A stretch of 64,000 bases of DNA from Apus apus (GCF_020740795.1 NC_067304.1:6128056-6192055), one strand, 5' to 3'. Numbered from the stretch's first letter, positions 36,201-49,185 are shown. The notes: generated by a model from the sequence alone, not told the origin. Translations and numbers: made by a program.

Positions 36201-39200
36201 TTGTTTCTCATCAAGCAGTGGGTATTTGGGACCCTGTCCTGGTCCTGACTCCTGCTGTCCATTTCAAATTGCAATGTTACTTAGATTCAAACAGGAGAAA
36301 TTAGGGTAAAGGATTAAGTGAACAATTTTGCTGTATTCAAAATACTCTTTTTCCAGGGCTTGAGTTTGCTTCCTCTGTTTTAAAACCTCTTTGGAAAAAA
36401 AAAAGCTTTCTCTTCCTGTAGCTTCCTGTCTACTATATAAATCTCAAATGTTCTCTGCAGAACAGACCTTAAGTCTCACTTCTTATTGTGCTCCTTTTCC
36501 TGCAGTTTTAAGGATATCTAGATCATTGAAAAAACCCAGATGCTGTCAGAGAATTGTGTAACACTGAGGGCTGGATCCTTGGTACTTACTGCTGTGTAGA
36601 AAGGATTCCATGTGTGAACCACAGGTTAGTCTGCTAAAATAGCACACTGGGGCTGGAAACAATTCAGTATTGAAATGGGTCCCCATCACTAGGTTAGAGT
36701 CCTTTGTTCCCTGCCCCCTGTTCTTTAAATTAATATTTTCCATACATTAGAAATTAAGTTCTGTTTACTTTTAGAAAACAGGAAACAGCTTTCTGGCTTA
36801 CTGTTTTATGTTAATAAGGCCTTAGGCAGTTTACACTGGAATAGAAACTGTCTATTTTGTGTTAATCACTGGGTGCTGCTGGTATTCATTGCTTTGCTTC
36901 TGAATTCAGTGCTTCACTCTAGAAAGCAATATTAATGCATTGCAAAATTAAGTGTTCATTTGTCAGTGGATTCAGGAATTGAGGTTACAGTGTAGTTTCA
37001 AAATCTAAAAGCCTATCTCTTGTTTAAATGAAAAGAAAAAAAAAAAAAAGCACCCAGTAATATAAAACCTTGCTGCAGTTGCTAGTAAATCTTTCACAGA
37101 TGGAGGAAAATGGGCTTTTGCATCACTCATGGAGCAGCCTCGATCCAGTGCGTTCCCGTGGGCGCTGTCCTGCTGGAATGCAGGCTTTTCTTACCCCTTC
37201 CCTTGCAATTTGGGGAATTTGTTGTTTGTTTTGTGGCTGAAGCAGCCCTGTTTGCCAGTGTCTTTATAAGGTACTGTGCCTTCTCAGTGCTGGGCGAGGA
37301 GCAGAGGTGTGGGAACAGCTTTCAGGCTGGAATGGCTCCAGCTCTGGGTTTCAGCCACTCACGTGTGGTGTGTGCTTTAGTGGTGGCCAAAGTGCAGTTG
37401 GTGGGCACAGGGTGGTCCCTGGGCCACCACCACGAGGGTGCTGGGACCGGTGCTCAGCCAGGCTCTGGCAGGCATTTGGAGTAGCTGCACCATGGACCAA
37501 AACTTGCCAGGGACAGAAGTTGCAGTTGTGTGCTGCTTGATGTTTCCCAATAAAATGTCTCTGGTTTCTGGCAGCTGACAGCAGGTCTTACATGGGCAGG
37601 CCTGGGTAGTGCTCGTTTATCTGGTTTGTTCGCTTGATATAATGAGGGCAATTAAGAAAGATGCTGTATTTGAGTGATACAGTTCCTGCTGTGTGGATCT
37701 CAGCTAGGGATTGCTTCAGAGCTGGAGCTGAAGTCAGGCTCGGGATCCCACTCCAACACTCTGACATTTATTTTTGTGCAAAGCAAGTGCTCCCCACCCC
37801 CATTTCCCTTCTCTCTGTCAGCGGCTGCTGTGACCTCAGCTTGTCTTTATTCCCAGTATCTGTGTCTGGGGAGAGGAGCTAATAAGGAAGTTCAAGGCAG
37901 TAAGAAGCTATTTAAAGACTATACCACTCTTTGCAACACAAAGGAGGAACTTCTGTGCAAATTATTACTGGAGAACTGCATAGGCCATAGCTACAGTTAA
38001 TTAGCAGTGTGTTTGTGTTGTGCTGAGGGTTAAAACCTAAACTCTAAAATTACAGGCAAGAGTAATATCCTACTTTGTGTCCAAAAGAATACTTGAAACA
38101 AGTCTTGGAAACTCCCTGTTTGATGTTCCAGTAAAACAAGTTGTAAAGATTATTGAAGGCAGAGAGAAAATGCTGTCTCATAAACAAGGTTTCAGTAAGA
38201 GGAAATCTTTTATAAAAAAAACCAAAAAATTACACAGACAGATTATGGGAAACATTCAGCCCAAAACAGTGTAGAAATCCCCAGAGGAAACAGCAGCTTT
38301 TCCCTAACAAAGTGAAGTCTTGGCTCTGCCTGCCTGCACAGGAAACCTCTCTTCTGTTGTGTCAGATAATGCTTCTGCTCCATGAAGTCAGAATTACTTC
38401 TTTTCAGACTGACTAGCAGTGATCACTTACCCTGACATGAGCCCCTTTAAAGTGGTACTTTCTCTGCATGTGCCTAATTCTTCTGATTGTCAGGAGTTTT
38501 ATTTTTTTTTAAGAGTAACTAATGTGCATAGCTGCTTCCTTTTTTAAGAGCAGCCCAAGCTTAAATGTTATCTTTTTTCCTCCTGTTGGGGAAGGACAAT
38601 GTAATAGTCTTTAAAAATTGCTGGGTAGTCCATTTAGTTGCTTTTGAAGTTTGAATGTTGACCAGTGAATTCATAAGTCTGCATATTTGAGCTGGTACAG
38701 GTGGAGGTACTAAATTAAAAGATCTTCTAATTGCAGAAGATTGCATCTCATTTCAAAGCACAGTTGATGCTGTTGGAAGTATCTGTGTCATCCCTGGTTT
38801 TCCAGGTTAAATTTCCAACTCCTAAGTTAACAGTGCTTTTTGTAACCTTATTTCCTTTTCATTGAACCTCAGTTTCCTGTGGATTTGTGTGTTTCAAGAG
38901 GCTGATGCTGGGATCTGAGATCTAAGTTGATTTTTCCACTTTAGGCTTGCTAACAGATTATTTCTCTTCTGTCGTGCAAGTTGCTTCCGTTTTGAAAGTT
39001 GAACAAAAACTGTGTTTAAGGCTTAATTCCAGTTCAGACAGAAGAAAATCAAAACTGTTGGAGATACTTATAGGTGACCTCCAGCAACAGCAGAAGTTGA
39101 GCTGAACAGTTGCCCCAGCGAGGAGCACAAGCCGTGAGAGATGTGACCCCTGTATGTGACAGCTCCACACCTGCAAGAAGTGACCTGTGTCCATCGTGGC

Positions 39201-42200
39201 ACTGTCGCCGTTGTAGCAGCACTGCCCCATGAGTCCAGGGACAGAGGTGGCTGCTCATGGGACCTGTGGCACAGGGCTGTTGGGCAGCAGCCTGAAAATC
39301 TGCATTTGCATTTCCAAATGGATGGTGGCCCAAATGCCAAAGCCCTGGATTTGTTTTTGTAAACAAGATGTGGTCAGTGTAGGATGACCTGTTTAAGACT
39401 TTTCAGAGTCTAGACATCTTTAATTAAATGTTTATGCTCTGCTGGCTACTGAAGGAGAATAGCTGGACTTCAGAAAGCTATTTATGTTGTGACAGTCTCA
39501 TGCTGGTTCAGGAAAGTACTTAGTTGCTCAAGTAGTGAGGAAGAACTCCTTTCCCAGGCAGGAAATAAGCCACCCCACTACATTCAGCAGAGCCCAGAGC
39601 TGTGAGGAGCCAAGGGAAAGGGTGGCTTTTCTGACACCAGCACGCACAAGAAACCAGAGGCTGTAAAGAGTGGGTGTCACCTTAATCCCAGTTTTTTCAG
39701 CTTTTATTAGAGGGAAGTTGCCCAGAGGTAAGCGTTTCAAGTGTGCCCTGTTTGCTCACACAGTCGCTGCTCTGGTGCCCTTCCCAAAGGCTTCTCCCTT
39801 GTTTCTGCGGAATGGAGTGACCAGCACTGGGCTGGGTTGGCTTTCAGGGACGAGCAGCTCATCTGTCAAAGCAGTCAGACCATGGATGAATTTACAGGCC
39901 ATTTGAATTTACAGACGTCTTAGTGCTTGAGTCACTTAGAAATTCCCTAATCACTTGTAGTGAGGCTTGGTTGAGTCATTTTTATAAATTCTTCAGAATA
40001 ACTGAAGATTCCCTGACCCCCAGAAAAAAAAAAAAGCCTGTGGTTTTTCCTGTGATTCATTAAACAGGGACAGCTCATTATCCCGGGCCACCCTCCCATT
40101 TCCAGGGCTGATCTTTTCCTTCCTCTTCCGTTTTATTTATGTAAAGTTAGAACAATATCTTCAGTTCTGATCAAAGTACCGACTGTTCCCAGTGGGTGTT
40201 ACTGATAACGAGGGAGGGGTATTTGTGAGTGTCAGCCATTCATCTGTAAGGGTTAAAATACAACTCCAGAGCAATAGGACAAGTGTCTCTAATTGAGTTT
40301 GGTCATTGGGGAGTTAAAGTATTTTGCTTGGATCTTTTAATGTCTCTTGTCAAGGAGGTGCTTCTGCCTTTGAGAGCAGAGAGTGACTTTCATTTTTTTC
40401 TGCTAATCACATTTAGAATATACACAGGACCAGAAAATCTCGTCAGCTATTTGAGTAAAGCAAAGCTTTATTGTTTATGTGTCAGGCCTCTGACCTGTAA
40501 AGCTCAGTGCCAGCAGTTTGTTTTTGTGCACCCGCTGGTGTCTGGGGTGGTGTCCAGAGCACTGCTGGGGCTCTCCTGTGCTCGAGGGAAGTGTTTGCAT
40601 GTTTGATGCTGGTTACTGGGGCATCAGAAAACGTCCCTTTCAGTAACTGCTGGCTTCCAAGTTTTCTTTTAATTTTAGTCAGACTCAGCCTTTCCCATCT
40701 AACAGGTGCCAGCAGGAGCAGGGGCTGCTCAGGGGGCTGCAGCTGTGGTGAGGCTGGGCATGGCTCACTGTCCCACCTTCCACAGCATCACCTGAGCTGG
40801 GGCTCAATGCAGCTGGTGTCAGGAGCCCTTTGCCAGCTCTGAGAAACTGCTGAGCTGAGCTTGGTATGGCTTACACTGTCTGCTGGAAAGTGTGCCCAGG
40901 AGTGAGCAGTGCACCCAGAAGCTGAAGTGACCAGAGAACGGGGCAGCGCTGGCTCTGGAGACAAACACCTCAGGCGTGTGCTTTGCCAGAAGTGCAGCCT
41001 GACTTCCCTCTGGAGGTCACACAGTGCTTTGCTGGTTGAACATGCTGTAGTGTGCTTTAAATTAAACTACTCCAAAGGTGATAGCACACCTTGGCTAAAT
41101 GTAGGGGGCTTGTGCAGCTCAGAGAAAGGTGTTGGAGGTTCCTGGCACAGAGGAGCCCACACTGCCCTTGGTGGCCTCACTGACAACATGCCCACAAAGA
41201 GCAGCACGTGATTATTGATGTGCTCCAGAAAAGTCAAGGTATGACTTCATAAGGACTAGTTACTGTGGCTGTACTGAACCCAGAACCTCACTCTGTGGGA
41301 GCTATTGTATCTCAGTTGGGGAGTTGCTCCCTGTGGCAGATGCTGGAAGCACAGGGTGGTCACAAACCGGTGGCATTCAGCCCGTAACCCTTTTGGTTTA
41401 AATTTGTGATGAAATTTTGTGGAGCCAAGATAGGTCAGCTCTGAGGGCCCTTTTGAATCTAAGTCTGTTTTCCCTTTTTCATCTTTTGTTGCACAGACAT
41501 CTGTTTTCTTGTGGTTTCTTATCATGGTGGTAAGTATATTTTATGTCTGTGTTTATGAAATTTTGTTTTATTTTTTAGAACTCCACAGTAGTCATTCAGT
41601 AGGAAGAGGCTGTCAGTATCCTAACAAACAGATTTGCAGCTGGAATGGCTGATTGTAAATGTTGTAATTGTGAAGCTTAGTACGTGTGAGCTTCCTTAAT
41701 CCTTACATGTCACTGAAAGAAAACTAATCATTCCTGTTTTGCTTCTTGTGAAACTCAACTTTGTTTAGTCTAGATGAGAATATTAAGGTTTTTATTAACA
41801 ATTTACGGATTTATAGGCTATTCCAAGGATACAACTCATTAATTGCTCAACATTAAATTCTTTGATGGTGACATAATGAGGACAACCACACAACTGCTCT
41901 TCTGCCAAAACAACAGTGAATGATTAAATCTTTTGTTGAACAAGGACTGGTACTTGCCTATTTCTAAGTCATGGGCACAGCTAGCAGGGAGCTGTGGTAT
42001 GAGGATGTTAGAGTGAACATGCTGTGGGGATGTTGTGTTTTTAAGGAAGACTTGCCTTTGTTTGGGGCCACTTGGTTAAAAGATCTTGTTCAACTGGAGG
42101 GACAGAGAAATGAATGGAGCACATGCTTCAAACAACACACAGACTTTTCAGATTGATCAGTGTGTATTTGCTTGTGTTCCAGCGTGTGTTGTGCAAGTGT

Positions 42201-45200
42201 GCTTTGCAAATTGCATCAGGACTCAAGTTACCTGGAGAGCAGGTGCTGTCTTGGGCCCCTCTGTTAACCAGGGACCTCTAACATGATGTACTTGTGGTTT
42301 TTTTTCCCTGTCTGAATACTCATATTTTTATAGCAGATAACAGGATATGAACCAGACTGTTAAGATCTCTAAGTGGAAGACTGGGGAAGAGGAATATTAA
42401 CTACAAATTACTTTCTCCTTTAGCTGATTTTCTATTTTAAGAATATTGAAATGCAAATTTGTTTCTGTGTTGCAGGCCCAGCACAGAGACACGTTCATTG
42501 AAGAACGCTATGGGAAGTACAACATCAGTGATCCATTAATGGCTTTGCAGAGGGATTTTGAGACCCTGAAAGAGGGAAATCATGGTGAAAAGCAACCAGT
42601 GTGCTCCAATCCATTATCAATTTTGAAGGTGGTGATGAAACACTGCAAGAATATGCAGGAAAGAATGTTATCCCAGCTAGCTGCTGCAGAAAGCAGGCAC
42701 AGAAAGGTAAGTTTTGTTTCAAATAAGCTGTGCAGAAGTTAATAGTTGCATTTTGATAGTATGTTAACTTCAGAAAAAAAATGCAAGTCAAAATGATTCA
42801 AGCATTTGTCCCTGCTGGATTCTGTGACTGGGAGAAGCTCTCTGGAGCATCCCTGCAATCATCTGCATTACAGCACAGTATCTTTACCTCTTCGCATACT
42901 TCTTTTTCACCTTAAAAATAGCTGGGATTTTTGTTTTGACTGGAGTCAGTGGCAGACTGAGGTGGTTTTCCTGGTCTCTGCCAGCTCTTGTTTGCAGTGC
43001 CAGCTCTAGGTGTGCTTTTGGCTAGTGCCTGGGCCAGTACCACCCTGTGTTTTTTAGGTCTGTCACTCTTGCTTTGATTCAAACTTACTAAATCATGTAC
43101 GAAGTTCTCAAATAGAAGTAGTCACATTCTGTTTCTAGTCAAAAGGTTCAAAGTTGAAACCTCTGCTTCATTGCTCGTCAGCATGTGGGTTAAAGTTTAT
43201 TTTCCCAGAATCTGTTTTGATGTGGATAAGACAGAGCAAGTTCCTTCCAGTCTGTGAATAAGCTGAAGCATTTCTGTGTCAGTAACCTTACCTTAAGCAA
43301 CCAGCCAGCTTGACTTGTACATCACAGATGCTGTGCTTGGGGTGGGCAGCTGGAGATACCTTCAGCTTTCGGTTTGTCTGTCAGTCACAGGCAGTAGCAG
43401 CAAGGCTGTGTTTCACTTTTCAGCCAAGTATCTAGCTAAATCATGCTGTTAAAATCAGATACTTTGCCCCCTTCTGCAAAAAGATTCCTTGTGTGTGTAA
43501 AGATATTTAAGATTGTTTGGATGCTAAATTCATGGTGAGCAGGTGCTGGGAGAGCCTAGAGCTTTGCTGGTGAGATAAATCGGAGTCTCTGGGGAAGCTT
43601 GTATGTTTTTTGTCAAGGTAGTAGAATTTCAATCATTCATGTAATTCAGTGTTAAAGCTGAAGGAGCTCCTTAACTGGGTCCTTATGGCAAGCAGTTTCA
43701 TTTCAAGAGCTCATCTTGTTCTTAAGTGGAAGAACAAATTAATGTTCTTTAAAATAAACTGTGCACTGCAGTGCTCAAATGCCCTGTAAGAAACTGGGGG
43801 AGAAGCCTGCATGTGAAGTGCTGCTGCAACCAGGTGAGGATTGTCCTGCTGCAGGTGTTGGAGTCCCTGTCACCTGGAGGTGGGGTCTCTAGGCTGCTGC
43901 AGGGGGTTATATTAATGGTCCGGCCAGGAGACTCTGAGGGGGCACTGAGCAGCCAAGGATGGATAACACGAACTTCCCAAGGCTGTTCTGCAGTTTGGAG
44001 GGAAAACATGCAGTTTAACTGTTTCATGATCAGGTGAAGATGTATCAGTGTGAGGTTTTCCCGATTTTTTTTAAGTTTTTTTTGCAAACTGATTCAACTA
44101 TACCAAATAATAACATACTGTTGTAACTTATCCAAAAGCTGCTTTTATGAGATGTTTTTGGGTTGAATTCGGATGCCCCAGCCCGCAGGGGCTGCTCCTC
44201 CGTGTTGCTGGGCCTTGGGGTGTGTGTGTGAAGGTGCTGATGTGTGTGCCAGGGCATCAAAGCAGCTGTGGTTTGTGTGGCAGGTGATTCTGGACCTGGA
44301 GGAGGAGAGGCAGCGGCACGCCCAGGACACGGCCGAGGGGGACGATGTCACCTACATGCTGGAGAAGGAGCGGGAGCGGCTCAGCCAGCAGGTACCTGGG
44401 GAGCTGGGAATGGCCCATGGGAACCCAGCTCCTGCCTGGGGAGCTTAGGAGTGATGTCTAATTGCACCTTCATGTTGAAAGAGTAGGAGGGGCCTCCCTC
44501 CTGTAAGGCACTCCCAGCTTTTATCAGCTTGGTATGAAAAATAGCCTTAATTTTTCGAGGTGTTTTGGTAGCTGAGCAGTGCTAAAAGCTGTTAATAGGC
44601 AATCAAACACTGTGAAATCCTCCTGCAGCCTGAAGTCTGAGAAGTTCTCAAGAACAGGGCTGCACTTACAAATGATAGGGCTCTCTGGTACTCAAAATTC
44701 AGAGTAAGTCATGAAAGATCTCCTGGGGGCTTAGTCAGAGAAGATAATAAACATTGAAGCTACTGTTTTCTGTCACTCAAGTGCTGTAGACTTTATTAAA
44801 CATACATAACACATCAGCATTTTAAAGCCTTTAAAAGGCAAACTGACAAAGTGGTCAATGAGGTGGAAGGAAGCTTTGCTCCTGTTCAATCAGTGCAAAG
44901 CAGACTGGGTCTGTATCTCACTAAAGTTCAGCTGAATTTCATATATGATACAGCTACCAAGTAGTAATTCTTAATAGGTGCAACCTGAATCAGACAAGAC
45001 TGTGTTGTAGATACTGGGGCAAGAATCTCTTTCGTAGTCATTGTCATATTTTACTGGAGAATTTCTCCAAGATAACTTCATTTACCTTCAGGAGATACTG
45101 AAGTCTTACAGTCTTTTTTGCCCTTATCTTCCAGTTGGAGTTTGAAAAATCCCAAGTGAAAAAGTTTGAAAAAGAGCAGAAGAAGCTGTCAAGCCAGTTG

Positions 45201-46607
45201 GAGGAGGAAAGGGCACGCCACAAGCAGCTGTCTTCCATGCTTGTGGTGGAGTGCAAGAAAGCCACTGCCAAAGCAGCTGAGGAGGGGCAGAAGACAGCAG
45301 AATTGAGCTTGAAATTGGAAAAAGAGAAGAGTAAGGTGAGTAAACTGGAAGAGGAGCTGGCGTCAAAGAGGAAGAGGGGTTTACAGATGGAAGCACAAGT
45401 AGAAAAGCAGCTCTCAGAGTTTGACATTGAAAGAGAACAGCTGAAAGCCAAGCTGAACAGGGAAGAAAATCGTACAAAAGCACTCAAAGAAGAGGTGGAA
45501 TGTCTGAAGAAAGCCCTGAAAGAGCTGGAGGCTTCTTGCCAGGAGCAGGGTCCTACCGAGCCTTTGCAGCCAAGCCCCTCGGTGGTGTCCAGAGGTGTTG
45601 CAACTGACGGTCCCCCCGTGAAGTCTGTGTCTTGCCAGACAGAGGGTCTGCAGGCAGACCAGGCAGGCCCTGCCAGCACAGGCAAGGCTGTGCACGCAAC
45701 GTTTCCCAGCCCCACTACACCTACTCATTCCTATGCAAAATCTAATGGCCATTGTGACACAGACGTGCAGGGGGGTGAGCTGCTGCAGGCAACTGCAGCA
45801 GAGAACCAGGTTCAAAAGGAGAAATGTGCTGGTGCAGCCCCAGAAAATGCAGCTGAGAATGGGAGTTCTCCTGTAAGAACAGAGTCACCAGTGCATCTGA
45901 TGTCCCAGCTCGCTTCCAGTGGGGTCTCCCTGTCTCCCAGCAGCACAACTGCCTCCTCTCTGACACCTTCTCCCTGCTCCTCACCAGTTCTGAACAGACG
46001 CTTGGTGGGAGCGTCAGCGAGCAGCCCTGGGTACCAGTCCTCCTACCAGGTGGGCATCAACCAGCGCTTCCACGCCGCTCGGCACAAGTTTCAGTCTCAA
46101 GCTGAACAGGACCACCAGTCCAGTGGCCTGCAGAGCCCACCGTCACGGGATTTGTCTCCTACTCTAGCAGACAACTCTGCTGCCAAGCAGCTGGCCCGTA
46201 ACACCGTCACTCAGGTCCTGTCCAGGTTCACCAGCCAGCAGGGACCTATTAAGCCAGTCTCCCCTAACAGCTCACCTTTTGGCACAGACTATCGAAATCT
46301 GGCTGTGAGCCCCAAAAACGAATCTGGTCACTCTCCAAGCCCTGGCAAGGTTTCCAGTCCCATAAGCCCATTGTCTCCTGGAATTAAGTCACCAACCATT
46401 CCTCGAGCAGAACGAGGGAACCCTCCACCCATTCCTCCAAAGAAACCTGGCCTCGCTCAGTCACCTGCTGCTCCTGCTCCACTAACCAAAACCTCCTCCC
46501 CAGCACCCTCTCTGGGTGCCTCCATGGACGTGGCAAGTAGCTGCTCCAACAATACCGTGGTGTCAAATGGCAAAGACATTGAGGTCCTCCTGCCAACCAG
46601 CAGCTAG
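33194..46607 (+). CDS. CTTNBP2NL: CTTNBP2 N-terminal-like protein, spliced CDS of four coding exons (636 aa)
   Basis: Joining 33194-33292, 42476-42706, 44284-44391 and 45135-46607 gives one open frame of 33+77+36+490 codons. I recognise it as CTTNBP2NL; the human protein is about 639 aa (from memory). Residues 1 to about 187 form the CortBP2-type N-terminal domain. A lysine/glutamate-rich coiled coil runs from about 110 to 280. Residues about 281-440 are a variable Ser/Thr/Pro-rich linker. About 440-530 is a block shared with paralogue CTTNBP2. The SH3-ligand-like PPPIPPKKP lies at 576-584, and the C-terminus ends LLPTSS. Family knowledge: it associates with actin stress fibres, cortactin and striatin/PP2A (STRIPAK) complexes as a cytoplasmic scaffold; it has no catalytic residues, signal peptide or membrane segment. 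All introns are phase 0 with GT-AG ends. The ATG has A at -3. No frameshift or premature stop is seen. Confidence 0.96.
33293..42475 (+). other. CTTNBP2NL: CTTNBP2NL intron 2
   Basis: This 9.2-kb phase-0 intron is AT-richer than the flanks. I saw no CR1 or other recognisable repeat beyond short A-runs (for example 37034-37049 and 40024-40035). One exon-like open segment at 38056-38274 is described separately. Confidence 0.85.
42476..42706 (+). CDS. CTTNBP2NL: CTTNBP2NL coding exon 2 (residues 34-110)
   Basis: The acceptor is tgttgcag| at 42475 and the donor AAG|GTAAGT has GT at 42707. The 77 codons begin AQHRDTFIEERYGKYNISDP and end AAAESRHRK. This is the core of the CortBP2-type domain and starts the long coiled-coil region. 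Both boundaries are phase 0, so the exon joins in frame to its neighbours. The sequence is nearly invariant in the family apart from a few substitutions around residues 66-69 and 90. Confidence 0.97.
42707..44283 (+). other. CTTNBP2NL: CTTNBP2NL intron 3
   Basis: This 1.6-kb phase-0 GT-AG intron separates two coiled-coil coding exons. Nothing else recognisable was seen in it. Confidence 0.9.
44284..44391 (+). CDS. CTTNBP2NL: CTTNBP2NL coding exon 3 (residues 111-146)
   Basis: The acceptor is gtggcag| at 44283 and the donor CAG|GTACCT has GT at 44392. The 36 codons begin VILDLEEERQRHAQ and end ERERLSQQ. They form a charged heptad-like coiled-coil segment. The exon is noticeably more GC-rich than its neighbours, with many G/C third positions. 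Phase 0 at both ends. Confidence 0.96.
44392..45134 (+). other. CTTNBP2NL: CTTNBP2NL intron 4
   Basis: This 743-bp phase-0 GT-AG intron has a strong terminal pyrimidine tract (about 45112-45132). Nothing else recognisable was seen in it. Confidence 0.9.
45135..46607 (+). CDS. CTTNBP2NL: CTTNBP2NL coding exon 4, terminal (residues 147-636 and stop)
   Basis: The acceptor cttatcttccag| ends at 45134; the exon opens with Leu (TTG) inside the coiled coil, not with a start codon, and runs 490 codons to TAG at 46605-46607. It encodes the rest of the coiled coil (to about residue 280), a low-complexity linker, and the conserved segment from about 440 (SPGYQSSYQVGINQRFHAAR). Next come an SP-rich stretch, PPPIPPKKP at 576-584, and the conserved C-terminus. 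The SP/TP repeats suggest proline-directed phosphorylation; PPPIPPKKP resembles an SH3 ligand. About three residues are missing relative to human, near the DYRNLA motif. Confidence 0.97.
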   Translation: MEFEKSQVKKFEKEQKKLSSQLEEERARHKQLSSMLVVECKKATAKAAEEGQKTAELSLKLEKEKSKVSKLEEELASKRKRGLQMEAQVEKQLSEFDIEREQLKAKLNREENRTKALKEEVECLKKALKELEASCQEQGPTEPLQPSPSVVSRGVATDGPPVKSVSCQTEGLQADQAGPASTGKAVHATFPSPTTPTHSYAKSNGHCDTDVQGGELLQATAAENQVQKEKCAGAAPENAAENGSSPVRTESPVHLMSQLASSGVSLSPSSTTASSLTPSPCSSPVLNRRLVGASASSPGYQSSYQVGINQRFHAARHKFQSQAEQDHQSSGLQSPPSRDLSPTLADNSAAKQLARNTVTQVLSRFTSQQGPIKPVSPNSSPFGTDYRNLAVSPKNESGHSPSPGKVSSPISPLSPGIKSPTIPRAERGNPPPIPPKKPGLAQSPAAPAPLTKTSSPAPSLGASMDVASSCSNNTVVSNGKDIEVLLPTSS

Positions 46608-46680
46608 TCTCCAGAAAATGTGAATGTGACATTCCACAGCTTAGCATCCTAGAGCTAAGACACTGTTTTTCCACTCCATG

Positions 46681-46689
46681 TTATTTATT
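46681..46689 (+). promoter_or_regulatory. CTTNBP2NL: AU-rich element nonamer UUAUUUAUU in the CTTNBP2NL 3'UTR
   Basis: The sequence is an exact TTATTTATT, the minimal AU-rich destabilising nonamer recognised by TTP/ZFP36-family proteins. It occurs as a single copy in an AT-rich context, so regulatory strength is uncertain. Confidence 0.45.
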
Positions 46690-49185
46690 TCCATAGTAGC
46701 AGATTCTGTCTGTATAAAGCATTTAGTATATTTTTTTTTCTTTTTTTGATAGGTAGGAAAATATTTTTGTTTATGGAGAAACCTTAACTACAGCTATACA
46801 GTAGCCTCAAAATGTCTCGTTGGCAACGGTCAAATCATTAGAGGTAGCAAGAACCATAATGGTGTGGTGGGACCTAACTGTCAAATCTAATGGGACTCAA
46901 ATGCTACTTTTAAATGACACAGACTTTTGCAGAGTTTTTACTCCAGATGAACATTTTATAAAAAGTGCCTGAACTAAGCCTGCAATATGAATGTGATTCT
47001 CTGGAAAAGGTGAGAAGGGGGACCATCTAGCTGCAGAAACACTCCTCTGTGAGTCATGAATGTTGAAACTAACACTGTTTTTAATTCTTTCCATTTGCTG
47101 CAATAAGTGAGCAAATGTGCTACACATTCTGTAAGGTGACCACCAGACTGATGCAGCCAGCCACACTTTATCCCTTAGGACATGGCTCCTTGCTATTTGA
47201 GGAAGCACACCTAAGTTTCTTGGGTTAAAATTTAGCCATAATAAGTCCAGATTACTTTTCTTTCAGTATTCATAGTTCATGTAGATCTCTTTGCTTTCAT
47301 GTAGCACATCCTGCAGAGATGTCCATGTGCTTTAAATGGCTAAACTCTGGTTTCTGGTGTGTCACCTTGACTTTTCAAGCTCTTCAAGCATTCTACTGTT
47401 GTGTGTAGAACTTCTGAAAAAAGGATCTTGCTGTTACTTGACAAAGATCTCCCTATTACTTGAAAAAAATCACTAGTCCACATGATACAGGTTTTTTGCA
47501 ACAGTAACATGGGATCTTCTACTATAAACAAAAGCAATAATTTTGTTCCTCATCTGTGTGGGTTGTGTCTGGCTGATCCGGATTTTACTCACAGTTAGCT
47601 ATGGGATCTTGCTGGCTTTCCTTGGCTGCAAATAGGGAACCAAATCATGGTTGTCATGTGTAATTGTGTTTATATGTGTGAGTAGTTTCACACATATGCA
47701 TACTAAATACGAAACTTATTAGGAAAATCTGTATCTGTTCTTGATGTTCTGCCTATTATGAAGAAAATGTTGGAGTTCGTTGAGATTAGAAGAGAACATT
47801 TATGAGAAATTGCCTAAGTTTGAGGCAAATCGTGTGTGAAACAGTATTTGGGGCCAAGTGGGGAGAAGCAGCTGGTTGCTGACAGGTATGCAGGGAGAGG
47901 TGTTGTCCTGGCTGCAGATGTGCTGCCGTTGCTCAGCCCACAGCACGGCTGGGTTTCTGAGTCCCTGTGGGGAGAAAGGCAGCACAGACACCACAGGTCA
48001 GGGGCAGAGGCTGAGAGCATAACCCTGAGTTAATTATCTCAGGTGCTTTCTGTGAGCCAATCCTAATTTTGGGAACTGGACTTGCTGCTCAGTGCCAGTC
48101 AATGTTCAGCATTTCCCTCTGCAGCAGCATCACATTTATGCCAAGCACAGCTTCCCACTGCCAGAGACTTTCTCTTTTGTAATTTTTCAATGTTTAATTA
48201 GACAGTATACATCCACCTTCCCTGTAGGAAGGATCCCTGCCGAGCTGGGAGGATGCAGCTGCTGTACCTGAGCTGGGAGGTTCCCCTGGCTGTGAGCCTG
48301 GTGTTGTAGGACACCGGAGCCCTTGTGCTGCTTTGACGTGGCAGTGCCTGACGTGACCCTGCTGGTCCCTCCTGCACAGCCCTGGCAGGTATTGAGACCA
48401 CAACAAGGGTCTTTACAGACCATTTAGTAGCTTTTTAGCTGGTGGTATGATGGGCTGCTGCTCCTAACCCAGCAGAGCAGCCTGTGTACTAGCAGCAGGG
48501 ACACAGAGGCAGCCTAGAGATAACTGGGCAGTGACTCCTTTGGAAGCACATTTACTAATTTTTTTAACTTTTAAGTATCCCCAGCAGATTTTTCCTCTTG
48601 ATGAGAGTAATTGTAATAACTGATGGGCAGATGGATTTTGGCCCATGTATCACTTCTGATTCAAAAGTGAGGCTTTTGTATACACTGCTTTAACGTGTTT
48701 CTTTGCTTTTACATTAATCTAAATGGTATTATCCCCTTTCTTTATTAATAGCTCTATAGAGAGAGAGATACTATGATGAAGTCTATTAGGAAATGCACTG
48801 AGTACTGTTTCTTCTAAAATATAATAGGGGAAGGGGTATGCAAAAGAATGTATTTTTGCTAGTAGCCTATCTTCTGAGAGAGACTAAGCACAAGATACTA
48901 AAATGGATCCAACTAATTCAGTAAGATGTTTAGAGTTAGTATTTAACTGTTGATGTAGATTCTGTGTGGAAGCAACTAAATATTTCTTCTATAACCCACA
49001 TCTGTTATAAGCAGCCATTGTTGCAGAGTTTGTCACTGGCTAATGGAGTATAATGAAGTGCAAAATGTATACGCTAGTATTAATTCGTTAACACTTGTAA
49101 ATTTGTAAAGCCAAATATACCAAGCTGAAGTCTTTAATCATTTTTATAGCTGATGGCATTAAACATGTTAAACGTTCATATTATC

